Below are positions 11,704 to 21,606 of a stretch of DNA of 64,000 nt, piece by piece (positions within the stretch are counted from its first letter, which is position 1; each line of letters starts with the position of its first letter). The notes under the pieces were generated by a model, which ran no database searches, had not been told where the DNA came from, and saw only the letters and a program-made list of their open reading frames with translations. This DNA is from Tetramitus jugosus (lineage: Eukaryota; Heterolobosea; Eutetramitea; Acrasida; Vahlkampfiidae). Where the stretch lies: contig OW569371.1 in the NCBI GenBank assembly GCA_937625935.1, positions 186,001 to 250,000 on the forward strand, read 5' to 3'. The position numbers were made by a program, and so were the translations under genes.

Positions 11704-12192
11704 ATGCTGAGCTCCATGGCCAAGGCCAACGCTGCCATGCTTCGTACATCCAACCAGCCTCCATATGGCGTCACACAACAAACAATGAATGCTGCCTCCA
11801 CCGTCGGCACCTTCAAAAAGTGCATCTTTGTTATGTTGGTCTTGTGCCTCGTCTGCCAACTCTTTTATTTTCTCATGTACTATCGGCACTCTCACAAACA
11901 AGTTGCCAAACGTGAAAAGGAGATCAGGGGCAAGCTGTTCCAGTGTCACTCTGGTGAAAAAATTCCATTCCAGTTTGTCAATAATCGAGTATGTGATTGT
12001 TGTGATGGTAGTGATGAGGGAGATCACTTGATTGAGTGCAAGAATACGTGTGCTCCTCACACGACAACGATTGCTTCAGGCTTGGTGTTGTTGGTGGTCA
12101 TATTGGGACATGTGATTGCCATTTCGGGCTTTGTTGTTTGGATCTTGTTTTATTACAATAGCGATGCTGTGACGAATAGTCGAGTTGAGTAG
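11704..12192 (+). CDS. Two-TM protein with glucosidase-II-beta-like cysteine module
   Basis: A 162-residue protein. Hydrophobic segments lie at about residues 38-58 and 122-148. Between them is FQCHSGEKIPFQFVNNRVCD followed by CCDGSDEG and further Cys, which resembles the first N-terminal repeat of glucosidase II beta (PRKCSH), itself an LDL-receptor-A-like calcium-binding fold ending C-D-G-S-D-E. In PRKCSH the module sits in the ER lumen as part of the enzyme that trims glucose from N-glycans. Here it is alone in a loop between two membrane spans, with no MRH domain and no HDEL-type signal. An ER role is plausible but not shown. Confidence 0.7.
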   Translation: MLSSMAKANAAMLRTSNQPPYGVTQQTMNAASTVGTFKKCIFVMLVLCLVCQLFYFLMYYRHSHKQVAKREKEIRGKLFQCHSGEKIPFQFVNNRVCDCCDGSDEGDHLIECKNTCAPHTTTIASGLVLLVVILGHVIAISGFVVWILFYYNSDAVTNSRVE

Positions 12193-12411
12193 TGGGTGCA
12201 CTTATGGTTGAAATGAATGAGGTGAAAAAGGAACCTCGTAAGTGTGATGTGATGAATGAGTCGCAGATAGGCAGTAAATTAATTGAGCTTGACAATCATG
12301 GGTACTACAGCGAAACTCATGAACTAAATCCCAGGTCGTGGACCTTCGCAAGAGACCTTCTCTTGGTCCAATAGAATTCAGGAGAATCAAGCATAAAGCA
12401 ATGAGCAAAAG

Positions 12412-12484
12412 TACCGACGACGGGACTCGAACCCGCGACCACTGGATTAGAAGTCCAGTGCTCTTCCAGCTGAGCTACGACGGC
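12412..12484 (-). tRNA. tRNA-Arg(TCT)
   Basis: Reading from 12484 to 12412 a full cloverleaf forms: D-arm GCTC...GAGC, anticodon stem CTGGA/TCCAG with loop CTTCTAA (anticodon TCT), and T-arm GCGGG/CCCGT with loop TTCGAGT. The acceptor stem has a G-U first pair and one U-U mismatch at pair 5, so it is slightly weak. The discriminator is A. There is no intron. Confidence 0.9.
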
Positions 12485-12616
12485 TTGATATTTCAATTGA
12501 AAATCTAATTTTAGCCACTAAAACTCCGGTGATATTGCATTTTGGCCCTTCTTCGTTTTCATTTTGATAATATCTCCTTCATCATACTCAAACACGAAAA
12601 AAACGAACAGAACAAC

Positions 12617-14914
12617 ATGGATGTAGCGGTATTGGTCGTGACAAACGGTGTCAATGGCCAACGTATCGCATTTGCCTATCCTCACCAATCCCCATGTGTC
12701 GACAACATGAACCTTCATTTCATCACTCAAATCACCAACATGACCACTTACAACAACAACAGTAACAATAACAATAATAGTAACAGTAAGACGACAACGA
12801 ATCATGATCGATTAACACATGAAAAGAGTCCAACGAGCAATGCAAGTCCATTACACAACAACAATAACAACAATAACAACAATAACAACATATCATCATC
12901 ACAACAACAACAACAATCACTATCCGTTAGTAATAACAACACACTGTCCTCCTCTTCAGCATCTTCGTGCTCTGTTTCTTCACCTACTCCGCCAATGAGT
13001 CCTCCACCTCCTTCTTCTTCTTCATCGTCGAATAATAATACTCCGACTGGAATGAATGCAACTTCCTCTTCGTCGATAGGGGGATTCAATGAAGTGTATG
13101 GATGGGATGTGCCTGCATTGGCATTTTTGCTTTATTTGCCTAATGATCCAGTGAATCGATTGATTCGATTGTCCATTGATGATGCTCTCTTGCTTAGCTT
13201 GCCTTCTGCTCTTTGGCGCAAAACTCCGGCATTGGAATTACCAAAGAAGAAAACGGGCGGGAATAATGCGTCTACGATGACCAATGGAACGAGCTCGCAG
13301 CAACCAACGCAAAATGACACTGAGAAAAAGAGAACGAGGAAAAGGATACACTCTACTCATGTGCAGCTCCACGAACAAGAAAAGTCTCGTCTCATGGAAG
13401 ACTACACTGACTTTAGCATTGTATTCGTGTTCAAGTATGGATCACTGCCCAATCAGGCCATTATTGATCGATACTCGCAATTGCTGAGCCTCTTGGTCAA
13501 GACGTATGAGAGAGAACAGAACAGATGTATGTATATTGCTCGAGAGCTACTCGTTCTATCAAAGCTAAAGGAAGTGTGCAAGGATTGGGAGTCCCTAGCA
13601 AAGATGGCTCAAGAAAAGAGCTTATTAGCAAGAGAGTTGATCACTGTAGCCAATTGTATACAACAAGGAGTGCCTATTCAGATACGAATCAATGGATGGA
13701 TCGAAATTGGTTACATTAATCATGTGAACCTAGTGAAATGGAAGCACAATGGCAGTGTGGCAGCTGCATCAACCGATATCGCAGCTTGGCGTGACTCGTA
13801 TGCTAGCAAGACGTACATTAAGCCGTGTCATGCGTGTATCGTGGCAGAAGAATTACCAAAACTATCTGATCCACCAGATGGACTGAACGATGTTCAAAAA
13901 GTGATGAGTTTCTTCTCTCCGACAAAGAGTCTGCAAGATGTGAGCAGAGACAGTAACATGACAATTGAGCTCGTGTGCTCTATTGCTCAGCATTTGGTCA
14001 ACTGGGGCATCGTTAGGCCCATTACTCAACTATGTAGTTATACGATACTTGTTTTGTCATCGACCAATGCCTACAAGGGATCTTCCAAGTTTCCTCCATC
14101 ACTCATATACATCAAGAATTTTTCGCAGTTGTTTCCTGCGTTGCCATCCCTTGTAGAGATGATGCAATTGTTTTCTGTGCCGAGAACGTATCAAGAACAC
14201 TTGGAAAGTGTGGCAATCTTGATACGCCACAAATCAGCATTGGCCGAACGAGAGAGATACCCATCTACGGAATCGATATTCGAGATGAGTCGGAGCAATG
14301 ACACCACAGATGGAGAGACACCAAAATCGGCTCCTAGCGATACAGTCGTTCCATCTACTCTCATGTGCAATGTGTCAGTATCAATAATGGATCAATCAAT
14401 ATTTGCACAGGCTGTATTCTGGCTCTTGAAAAAGAACTTTATCAAACCAGTTGCCAGATACATCTACATGTCGATACCCCAGCGAAAAACAACCAAACCC
14501 TCTCATTTGGGTGCAGGCAAACAACAGTTCTCTTTTTCGCCACCGAGAACATTCTTGTCAGCAGAAACAAACGATTTAATGGATGATGCAGTAGATATGG
14601 AAGATGAGGAGGATGAACACATTCTGCAACAAAAGTTGCACATTTCAATCTCTCAAAAATCAGTCAATTCTCAAGCAATGTCACAAGATTCATCAGATGA
14701 CTACACAAAACATTCATTAACGAGCTACGAAATGGATTATTTGAAGAGTGTTTGCAACGATCGCAAAATGCTTAACTTATTCAAGCGATTATGCAAATAT
14801 TTTGATGGACAGTACCATGAACAGGAGATTATGTGGTTGGAGAGCATATCACAAGAAGAGATGAACAATATACTGGAAAAATTTTCAGATGTTTTACTGG
14901 TTATCGAACTCTAG
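12617..14914 (+). CDS. NPRL3: NPRL3, GATOR1 complex subunit
   Basis: 765 residues from the ATG at 12617; the frame opens earlier at 12542 but MDVAVLVVTNGVNGQRIAFA is the conserved NPRL3 start. A low-complexity Asn/Ser/Pro insert occupies about residues 40-155, then the longin-like domain resumes (EVYGWDVPALAFLL, DFSIVFVFKYG). The middle has the winged-helix-like LQDVSRDSNMTIELVCSIA, and the C-terminus ends in the family signature YLKSVCNDRKMLNLFKRLCK followed by YFDGQYHEQEIM. With NPRL2 and DEPDC5 it forms GATOR1, the GAP for Rag GTPases that restrains TORC1 on lysosomes when amino acids are scarce. Its last 21 bases overlap the 3' end of the next gene on the opposite strand. Confidence 0.88.
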   Translation: MDVAVLVVTNGVNGQRIAFAYPHQSPCVDNMNLHFITQITNMTTYNNNSNNNNNSNSKTTTNHDRLTHEKSPTSNASPLHNNNNNNNNNNNISSSQQQQQSLSVSNNNTLSSSSASSCSVSSPTPPMSPPPPSSSSSSNNNTPTGMNATSSSSIGGFNEVYGWDVPALAFLLYLPNDPVNRLIRLSIDDALLLSLPSALWRKTPALELPKKKTGGNNASTMTNGTSSQQPTQNDTEKKRTRKRIHSTHVQLHEQEKSRLMEDYTDFSIVFVFKYGSLPNQAIIDRYSQLLSLLVKTYEREQNRCMYIARELLVLSKLKEVCKDWESLAKMAQEKSLLARELITVANCIQQGVPIQIRINGWIEIGYINHVNLVKWKHNGSVAAASTDIAAWRDSYASKTYIKPCHACIVAEELPKLSDPPDGLNDVQKVMSFFSPTKSLQDVSRDSNMTIELVCSIAQHLVNWGIVRPITQLCSYTILVLSSTNAYKGSSKFPPSLIYIKNFSQLFPALPSLVEMMQLFSVPRTYQEHLESVAILIRHKSALAERERYPSTESIFEMSRSNDTTDGETPKSAPSDTVVPSTLMCNVSVSIMDQSIFAQAVFWLLKKNFIKPVARYIYMSIPQRKTTKPSHLGAGKQQFSFSPPRTFLSAETNDLMDDAVDMEDEEDEHILQQKLHISISQKSVNSQAMSQDSSDDYTKHSLTSYEMDYLKSVCNDRKMLNLFKRLCKYFDGQYHEQEIMWLESISQEEMNNILEKFSDVLLVIEL

Positions 14915-16471
14915 TTCATCAAGCAAGCTGACTGCTTTGGCAGCAACCAGGAATGATTGCAAACAAACCATTGGCACAACAAAGTACTTGATTTGATAGC
15001 AAGCAATGGCAAAACATATAGCTTGCGCCACGGGTACCATCTCGTTGAACCTTATGGGTTGAAAAACGGCGTCCTGTGGCATTGACAAACCAGAAGCAAA
15101 TCGTTTGTCATTTAATAAAATCTCCTTGTACTTTGCTGGCAGTGAATCATCAAATTTTCCAAATATTCTCGACTGAACAGTCTTTTCTCTCATCTTGTCT
15201 CCTCTCGAAATCATATCGCCCACAACTTCCATACCACCAATCGCAATCAGAGCGAATGCACACAGCATGGCATTGTACCGAGCATAGACACGTGGTGCAC
15301 CCCTCTTGCTCCATCTAAAATATGTATAAAATGATGTACACGTTGCAGCTGCAATCGCCACGACATCATGCATTAAATCATTGTCATGGAAGAGCGGTAG
15401 TTTTGGATTGTGGAGAATGACCTGCTTGCTCGTTGTTAAGAAATCGTGACTCTCTTCAATGATCCATCGTATCGGATCACTGGTACTACCACTCTTCTTC
15501 AAGTACAGACTCAAATGGTGAGCAATGCTCTGATCACTAGGCATAGAGAGATCACACCTCTGCACATGCATATTCTGACAAATTAAAAGCAAGCAATTCG
15601 CTACTCGCTCGCGAGACTCCTTGTATCCAGGTCTCTGATCATTCACTTGCTCAGACAAGTACTCACACAATGGAATGACAAACGATCGCACACATCCCTC
15701 ATACCCAACAGTCGACAGCATTCGATCTCTCGACAACAAACTCTCCAACATGAGCAAAGCCTGTTCTCTCTTCTTCTCAAACATTTCAGCAGCTTCCTTT
15801 TCATTGTAATTGACTGTCGTTTTCTTTGGATGCTTCAAAAACTGGTTCACCAGAATGTGACCCAAATGTTCATTTTGCAGAATGGCAGTTCCATGTTCAT
15901 CATACTTGGCCAACTTTGTCATCAAGTGCATAATCAGAGCCAATGTCTGATCACTCAAACCATCCTCTCTCTTCAAATGACTACTCAACACTTGAACGAT
16001 ACTCTGAGCGGGCAAAATTCCAAAAATAGTTGGTTCCTCCAATTCTTGTGAAATGGACAAGAGTTCCTGACGAAGGGCTTCTTCCGTCAGTCGTTGACTC
16101 GCAGTCAAAAACGCTTCCAAGTCTTGCACGAGCACTCGATAAGCCATGAGCTTGTAAGCCATGTACCCTAGACCAGCAGCTACTAAACTAATAAAGTAGA
16201 GTGTAGCTCTATTGGAGGATGCTGATTCTTTCATGAATGCGAGTGAATCAGCAGCAGCAGCTGCATTTGATTTGTGTGATGATGAAGAAGATGAGAAGAA
16301 GGATGATGATGAAAGCTTTTGATGTTGATGATGAGAAGGAGTACTAGGGTGTTGGAGGCGGAGAAGATGAAGTGATGATGATGATGATGATGTACAGAGT
16401 TGGAGAGAGTTGGGAGGAGTGATCTTGCGACTGCTGAGGAGTCGTGTGCGTGAGGCGTAACGGGAGATCAT
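14894..16471 (-). CDS. Membrane protein with mitochondrial-type presequence
   Basis: 525 residues. The N-terminus is rich in Arg, Ser and His and lacks acidic residues for about 75 positions, like a mitochondrial targeting sequence. One membrane span lies at about residues 90-112 (ATLYFISLVAAGLGYMAY); hydrophobic stretches near 365-385, 405-420 and 485-510 may add spans. The middle is helical and could be an armadillo-type array, but I recognise no family. Its final seven codons are antisense to the last codons of NPRL3. Confidence 0.7.
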   Translation of the reverse strand: MISRYASRTRLLSSRKITPPNSLQLCTSSSSSSLHLLRLQHPSTPSHHQHQKLSSSSFFSSSSSSHKSNAAAAADSLAFMKESASSNRATLYFISLVAAGLGYMAYKLMAYRVLVQDLEAFLTASQRLTEEALRQELLSISQELEEPTIFGILPAQSIVQVLSSHLKREDGLSDQTLALIMHLMTKLAKYDEHGTAILQNEHLGHILVNQFLKHPKKTTVNYNEKEAAEMFEKKREQALLMLESLLSRDRMLSTVGYEGCVRSFVIPLCEYLSEQVNDQRPGYKESRERVANCLLLICQNMHVQRCDLSMPSDQSIAHHLSLYLKKSGSTSDPIRWIIEESHDFLTTSKQVILHNPKLPLFHDNDLMHDVVAIAAATCTSFYTYFRWSKRGAPRVYARYNAMLCAFALIAIGGMEVVGDMISRGDKMREKTVQSRIFGKFDDSLPAKYKEILLNDKRFASGLSMPQDAVFQPIRFNEMVPVAQAICFAIACYQIKYFVVPMVCLQSFLVAAKAVSLLDELEFDNQ

Positions 16472-16664
16472 TCTTTTTTTGTTTTTTTTCTGGTTCTTGT
16501 TCGCAGGGAGTCGGATTTTATCGGGGAAAACTGGCGAGCGCCAAATGGGGTCGGTTTCATCGGGCTACAGTTTTGTTGAAACGAGAAGAAAATTTCTGTC
16601 AGAGCTCGAAAAACATTCTAATTGTTATCGATCGAACAGAACTAGTTTAAACAGCTTCTGAACC

Positions 16665-18143
16665 ATGCACAGAGCCGAACCCGTGTCCAACAAGTTGGTT
16701 GTTCAAAAGTCCCGTGATCAATCATACATCATGCACAGGGAGAAACTAACCAAAGTGAAAGCTTCGATAGACAATAGACCTCCAAAAGCACATCCTCATT
16801 TGCAGAGTAAAGCTAAGAAAATTCAAGTTGAAAAAGGTATACCTTCATCATGAGTCATGTTCCTCTCTCTGTAAGTTCCGGAATCTCACCCATTCCACTC
16901 ACAAAACAACACAGAACGCTTGGACAGTATTCAGCGAGATAATCATAAATTATTGAACAAGATGAGTGATATTATGCAAAAGAATTACTTGGACAATAAA
17001 AACACGAGCATCCAATATGCAAAGAGCTTGAACAGTGGGTATCGAAAGAGAGAAATGATGAGGATTACTGCTGAGAATCATGCTATTCTGAAGAGAATTC
17101 AACAAAAACAACCAGTGTATAACCACATGAAGTGGGAGTATGAAAGGAAGCAGAATGAACTCTACTGTAAAAATATTTGTGAATATAACTATGTACCAAA
17201 GCTGGTGTCAAATGGTATGTCCTATTTTCAAGAAACAGTTTCTTACTTTTTCGAGCAAATGAATAACTCACTATCCGCTCTTTGAGTAGCAACAAAGAAC
17301 TTTTTGGCCAACAAAAGCAAGCAGGCTCTGCTAGTGGTAATAAATGAGGAGAATCCTGATGATCAATATGCTGAAGATTATGACGAGGGAGATATGGAAG
17401 ATTTAGGAGGTGGTTTCGATATTCATGACGAGTACTATCGGAATGCAGATTCTCTCGCTACTGATCTCAACCAACTTGAAGAGAAAAAACAACAAGATGA
17501 GATTATTAATGAACTATTGCAGGAACATCATATGGACCCATTGAAAAATACTGAGCGGTCTCCTAGCGAAACAGCCGCTGCTCAGTCTTCTCCCCAAGAC
17601 GAAGTGAAAATCAAAATTGAAGCAGAGAAGCAAGAAGATAAGGCCAAAGTAGAGACTTTAGAGACAGAAAGTAAGGGAATGGATGTTGTTAAAGAAGAAA
17701 CTAAAGAAACCAACCAAGATAAACCGCCAACAACAGTTGCAAAACCATCTGAGGCTAAACCTAAAGATGAAATCAGAGATCCCAAGAATCAGGAAGGAAA
17801 CAAGGATAAAGTAGATATCCAACAGCCAGCAGTCGTTGTTTCAGAGAAGAAAGAAGAAGTGAAAAAAAAGGAACCTTCAACAACGATCTCTGATACAAAA
17901 CTCCCCCAAGATACCAACCATTCATCAGAAAAAGCAGTCCATATCCAAGTAGAGGTACCGAAAGAGTCTATAAAACCAGTGGTTGTCACTGAGCCAGTTT
18001 CGATCAAGGAGACGGACAAAACTGCACCAAAAGATAGTCTAACAGTTGATAACAAACCTTCCGTTACCGCCTCTCAGGAAAGTTTCTCCTTTGATGACGA
18101 TCCACTCGATGATCTAGAGGATTTCGACGCGGATCTTGAGTAA
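16665..18143 (+). CDS. CFAP97-domain (hemingway-like) ciliary protein, three exons
   Basis: Exons are 16665-16836, 16915-17214 and 17290-18143. The introns are 78 and 75 nt (GTATACCT and GTATGTCC donors; ACACAG and GAGTAG acceptors). Together they give 441 residues. Joining exons 1 and 2 rebuilds the CFAP97 core: MHREKLTKVKASIDNRPPKA, then ERLDSIQRDNHKLLNKMSDI, a pattern found in CFAP97/KIAA1430 and Drosophila hemingway, which act in motile cilia. The remaining 250 residues are a Lys/Glu/Pro/Val-rich disordered tail ending in an acidic DDDPLDDLEDFDADLE. It fits an organism that builds flagella on demand. Confidence 0.8.
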
Positions 18144-18220
18144 TTACACACTGCAAATAAACACCATCGACATTCGTAAATGAAATTTCTCTTTTTCAAA
18201 CGGTAACAATCACAAGAAGA

Positions 18221-20013
18221 ATGAGCGATAAATTACCAATGGGATATCAAGTGGTACCTCTAACGAAACATAGAAGTCTAGTATGGACGAGATTGAATAT
18301 CAACAAGGTTTGTCTCTATTATCCTCGAAGGTTAAGGAAAATCACGGTCAATTTCTCATCCAAAATCAATGATAGCTCTATGATGTTTCATTTTCACTGC
18401 TAAAGAGATTAGAGCTCTCCCTGTATCAAAAGAACTACTCCGTTCCTCTCATTCTCTACAGTTGCCTAAGAACTTCTTTAGGAAATGATTTCTCTACCAA
18501 CATCGTATGTGCACTGAAACCACCACACTTCGTGTCCAAGTTCGTTTTGATCTCACACTGAGTCGATCATAGATGTGGTGCGATTTAGTTAGGTCAGTCA
18601 AGATTCACCAATCATCCGATCCTGAAATCGATCTATTTGTCAGATATATTTCTGGTGAATTCGATCTCATATCCTTTAGTCTGTTCCTTGAATTGAGAGC
18701 GTTCTTTGCTTGGAACATCAAAGCACCTGTGCATTCTCCTTCGAAGGAAAAGCTTGATAGAGCAATACGGAATTGCTGTTTGTTCATGAATCAGAATGAA
18801 GCTGCAGTCTTGCTCAATAGGCTCTTTTCAGACGACAGCATTGTTATTGAACGGTTTTGTTCACAGGCCTACTTAGAAGATGAATCGTTCGCTAATCTAC
18901 TTCAGCATTGTTCGACTCTCGTTGGTAAGGATGTTCAAAGGTTGTTAAATACTTCATTTGTACTAATTGATCGTTCTCTCCTTTCTGACACTTCTATCCA
19001 GTCAATCAGATATCCCAACTCCATTCGAATATCGGATAAATCTCTCAAAGTTTACTCTGTTATTGTTAAGCTCTCGACGAAGTTCGACTCAAAAACTCTT
19101 AGAATCGATGATTGACTTTATGAAAGAACTTGATACGCCGTATCCTGAATCTTTCTTGTCCAGCATGATTTTGTTTTCTGAAGAAGATTTACACCATCAC
19201 TCAAAGTCAAAGAGAGTTGATCCAAATCTCTTGAAACAATACTTACAGAGCTCGACTGCCAGTTCCACTGGTATTCTGTTTGATGTAGCAACAACAATAT
19301 TGCTTCGACAATCTGAAGAGCTCAAAGGTAAAGATGAACTCGATTTCTCTCGAGAAGTCTTGAACGACTATATTCTTATTCAGGGAAGTGATGATCAGTA
19401 CAACCGGCGGCTCATACAAAAGAATACCTCCATCTCGGACAGAACAAAATCGATGGCAGAATTCTTTGAGCAGATTGAGATGGGAGATTCGAAATCAGAG
19501 AGGGATTTGCTATTCCACGTGGAAAACATGGTGGGGTTGATGAGATATCGGAGAGGTCTGCTGCGTGTTTCGTTGGCCGAGCTTCAGGCAGACTGTAAAT
19601 CGTTGCTTGGTCTGTTAGTGGCAATTAGCACATCTGCACTGTCTGAGGCAGTTAGCCACTCTCAGACAATCAAAAAATGGATCTCCTTTCTTTCTACGGT
19701 GTGCCTGAGTAAGGAAGGAGGAAACCAAAACGTCACTCTCCCAAACATTCAAGAGAATGGAGTACCACAGTTCCTTCCTCCGAAAGATTCGTCCATGAAC
19801 GGTAGATCAATCACCGCGGAGTATGGGGTAGGCCAATCACCCGGCTTTCGGCCAACGGATACGCTAGCATCACCAGGCCACAGAGAAGAGCAAGTTGAAT
19901 TCATTACTGATTGGCAATCCATCTTCGATAATGCTTCGCTTAGGGCTGAGCTCATCGACATGATAACGGCAGTTAGGGCGGAGGTTGAAATGGGGTTGTC
20001 TGAGGCCCAATGA
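18221..20013 (+). CDS. Four-exon helical protein, family not recognised
   Basis: Exons 2-4 are 18406-18504, 18573-18924 and 19010-20013; the introns of 68 and 85 nt have GTATGTGC and GTAAGGAT donors and all phases agree. Exon 1 is ambiguous: 18221-18307 (MSDKLPMGYQ..., GTTTGTCT donor) or 18283-18330 (MDEIEYQQGL..., GTTAAGGA donor) both join exon 2 in frame, giving about 513 or 500 residues. The start is therefore uncertain. The protein is largely helical; exon 3 has an EF-hand-like spacing (DPEIDLFVRYISGEFDLISF) but lacks a full calcium loop. The last 100 residues are polar and low in order. It follows CFAP97 on the same strand after 78 bp, so a shared or adjacent promoter is possible. Confidence 0.6.
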
Positions 20014-20353
20014 CAGGAGGAATAAAGTCGCGAGAATGACGCTGCTGGAGATGAAAATTTGTCAGCGCATCACCACGTTGTAAACGTCATGTCAATCACC
20101 TGTCTTACGGTCTCCCCTTCCATAGGCGATATTTTTTGTCCAAGCAAAAAAACAACCACCCATTCTCAAGTTAAAAAAAACAACCAACATCACCAAACAA
20201 CAAACAACAACAGCAGCACAAACTCTCCTCTTCTGTATTCTAATTTCTTTTTGGATAGACCCACAAAACAACAGTCCAAACACAAAAAAGAAAACACAAC
20301 GTTTCCCTCAACAACAGTAAATAATAACAACATCAACAACAACAATAAGAAAC
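20014..20353 (+). promoter_or_regulatory. 5' region of the villin-headpiece gene
   Basis: About 340 bases of A/C-rich sequence with many CAACAA, AAAACAACA and poly-A runs lead up to the ATG at 20354. I see no coding exon. Long CA/AAC-rich leaders like this precede other genes here (823, 12617, 61205), so it is probably 5' UTR plus promoter. Confidence 0.4.
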
Positions 20354-20929
20354 ATGTCAACAGAAAAATATTACGGTGAAGAAAACTCCAATGTCATTTC
20401 CAGCTACATTGATGACAATGGATACACGAAGACCACAAAGGCCTCTGATCGTAGCCGTTGGGGCAAGGGCGCTGAATTCTACGATGACCGTGTCGGAGAT
20501 TTCGGAAGTTACCTCGACACCCATGAGAGAGACTCTCAGCGTAACAAGCAAACAAAAATGTCTGATTCCAATCGTTGGGGCAAGGGTGCTGACGTGTACG
20601 ATGACAGTATCGTGTCTCAGAGTGGTGAGTCCTACTTGGCCAAGCAACAAGCTTTCGAAGAAGAGAGAATGAAACAGGAGAGAGCTCTCAAGGAAGAAGC
20701 CATCAGGAAGCTCAAGGAGAAGAATGGAGGCATCTTGGACCCTGATACCAACATTTTCCCATATTCTGAACTCAAGGACAAATTCCCAAAGGGCGTCGAT
20801 CCAGCCAAGAAGGAAATGTATTTGAGTGATGAGGAGTTCTTTGAGGTGTTTGGCATGGATTATGAAGAGTTTGAGAATTTGGGACCGTTCAAGAAGAAGC
20901 AACTCAAGAAGAAGGCTGGTCTCTTTTAA
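20354..20929 (+). CDS. Villin-headpiece (VHP) actin-binding protein
   Basis: 191 residues. The C-terminal 57 residues are a clear VHP: FPYSELKDKFPKGVDPAKKE, MYLSDEEFFEVFGM and a terminal LKKKAGLF, matching the KKEKGLF/KKKLGLF hydrophobic-basic cap that binds F-actin. Upstream are two copies of a short motif, SDRSRWGKGAEFYDD and SDSNRWGKGADVYDD, at about residues 32-46 and 73-87, followed by a charged single helix (about 100-130). The gelsolin modules of villin are absent, so it may tether actin through the VHP while the WGKG repeats bind something else. It is a single exon with a long leader. Confidence 0.88.
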   Translation: MSTEKYYGEENSNVISSYIDDNGYTKTTKASDRSRWGKGAEFYDDRVGDFGSYLDTHERDSQRNKQTKMSDSNRWGKGADVYDDSIVSQSGESYLAKQQAFEEERMKQERALKEEAIRKLKEKNGGILDPDTNIFPYSELKDKFPKGVDPAKKEMYLSDEEFFEVFGMDYEEFENLGPFKKKQLKKKAGLF

Positions 20930-21606
20930 AACAGAGAATCTCACTTTCTCCTATACTCTCTCTCCTTTTACTCTCTCTCTACTCATATACACTCACACGG
21001 AATCAATGCGATAACATCATCTCTCCCACCACCATACACACACTCCACCAACAAGTCATCAAAGTCTCTCTCCCCGGCGCTACGTGACAACCCAACCATT
21101 TCTTGTTTGATCGTTCGTCATGCGCACATTGCACAACAACAAGAAGAAGAAGAAGAAAAAAACGAGGAGCGAAACTCGAAGGGGCCGCTCATGTCAAGCG
21201 CTTGAGAATAACATTGTTTTCTCAATCTCCAGACATTGACCCTACCTAACCAACCAAAAAAAAAACGTACAGTAAAGAGCACAAACGTGCAACCATTTTT
21301 CAAAATGACCGTTTATTCCCAGCGTCCGAGGGAGCGAACCGGGCTCAGGTGGTTGTCAGACCAAACAACAATCTGAAGCAGTGAGTTGTTATTACGTGTG
21401 GAAAATGATTCGTGAAAGTCTGCTTGACATTTTTCATGTCACGGATCAGTAAAAAATGACATCGACAAGCTCAAAAAAGTGAAATGTGTCAAATGTCATC
21501 TGATTTAGCAAAGGGACAATAATCGGATTATTTCTACGGAGAAATAGGAACTACAGCTCAATTTTTTGCGGAGAAAATGAAATACAATCCGCGAAAGATC
21601 AGGTGT
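20930..21606. other. Intergenic region, 3' ends of convergent genes
   Basis: About 680 bases between the VHP gene and the pyrophosphatase stop. There are CT-rich and AC-rich stretches just after 20930 (likely 3' UTR) and AT-rich sequence later. I searched by eye for tRNA boxes, snoRNA C/D boxes and coding exons and found nothing I can support. Confidence 0.4.

Noticed and set aside
12192-12374. A 60-codon rightward frame just after the two-TM gene
   Set aside because: It starts without a good context, has no recognisable features and lies in the spacer before tRNA-Arg.
21300-21500. Possible C/D snoRNA or SRP-like RNA (TGATTCG, CTGA words)
   Set aside because: Box spacing and terminal stem are absent; chance words in AT-rich sequence.
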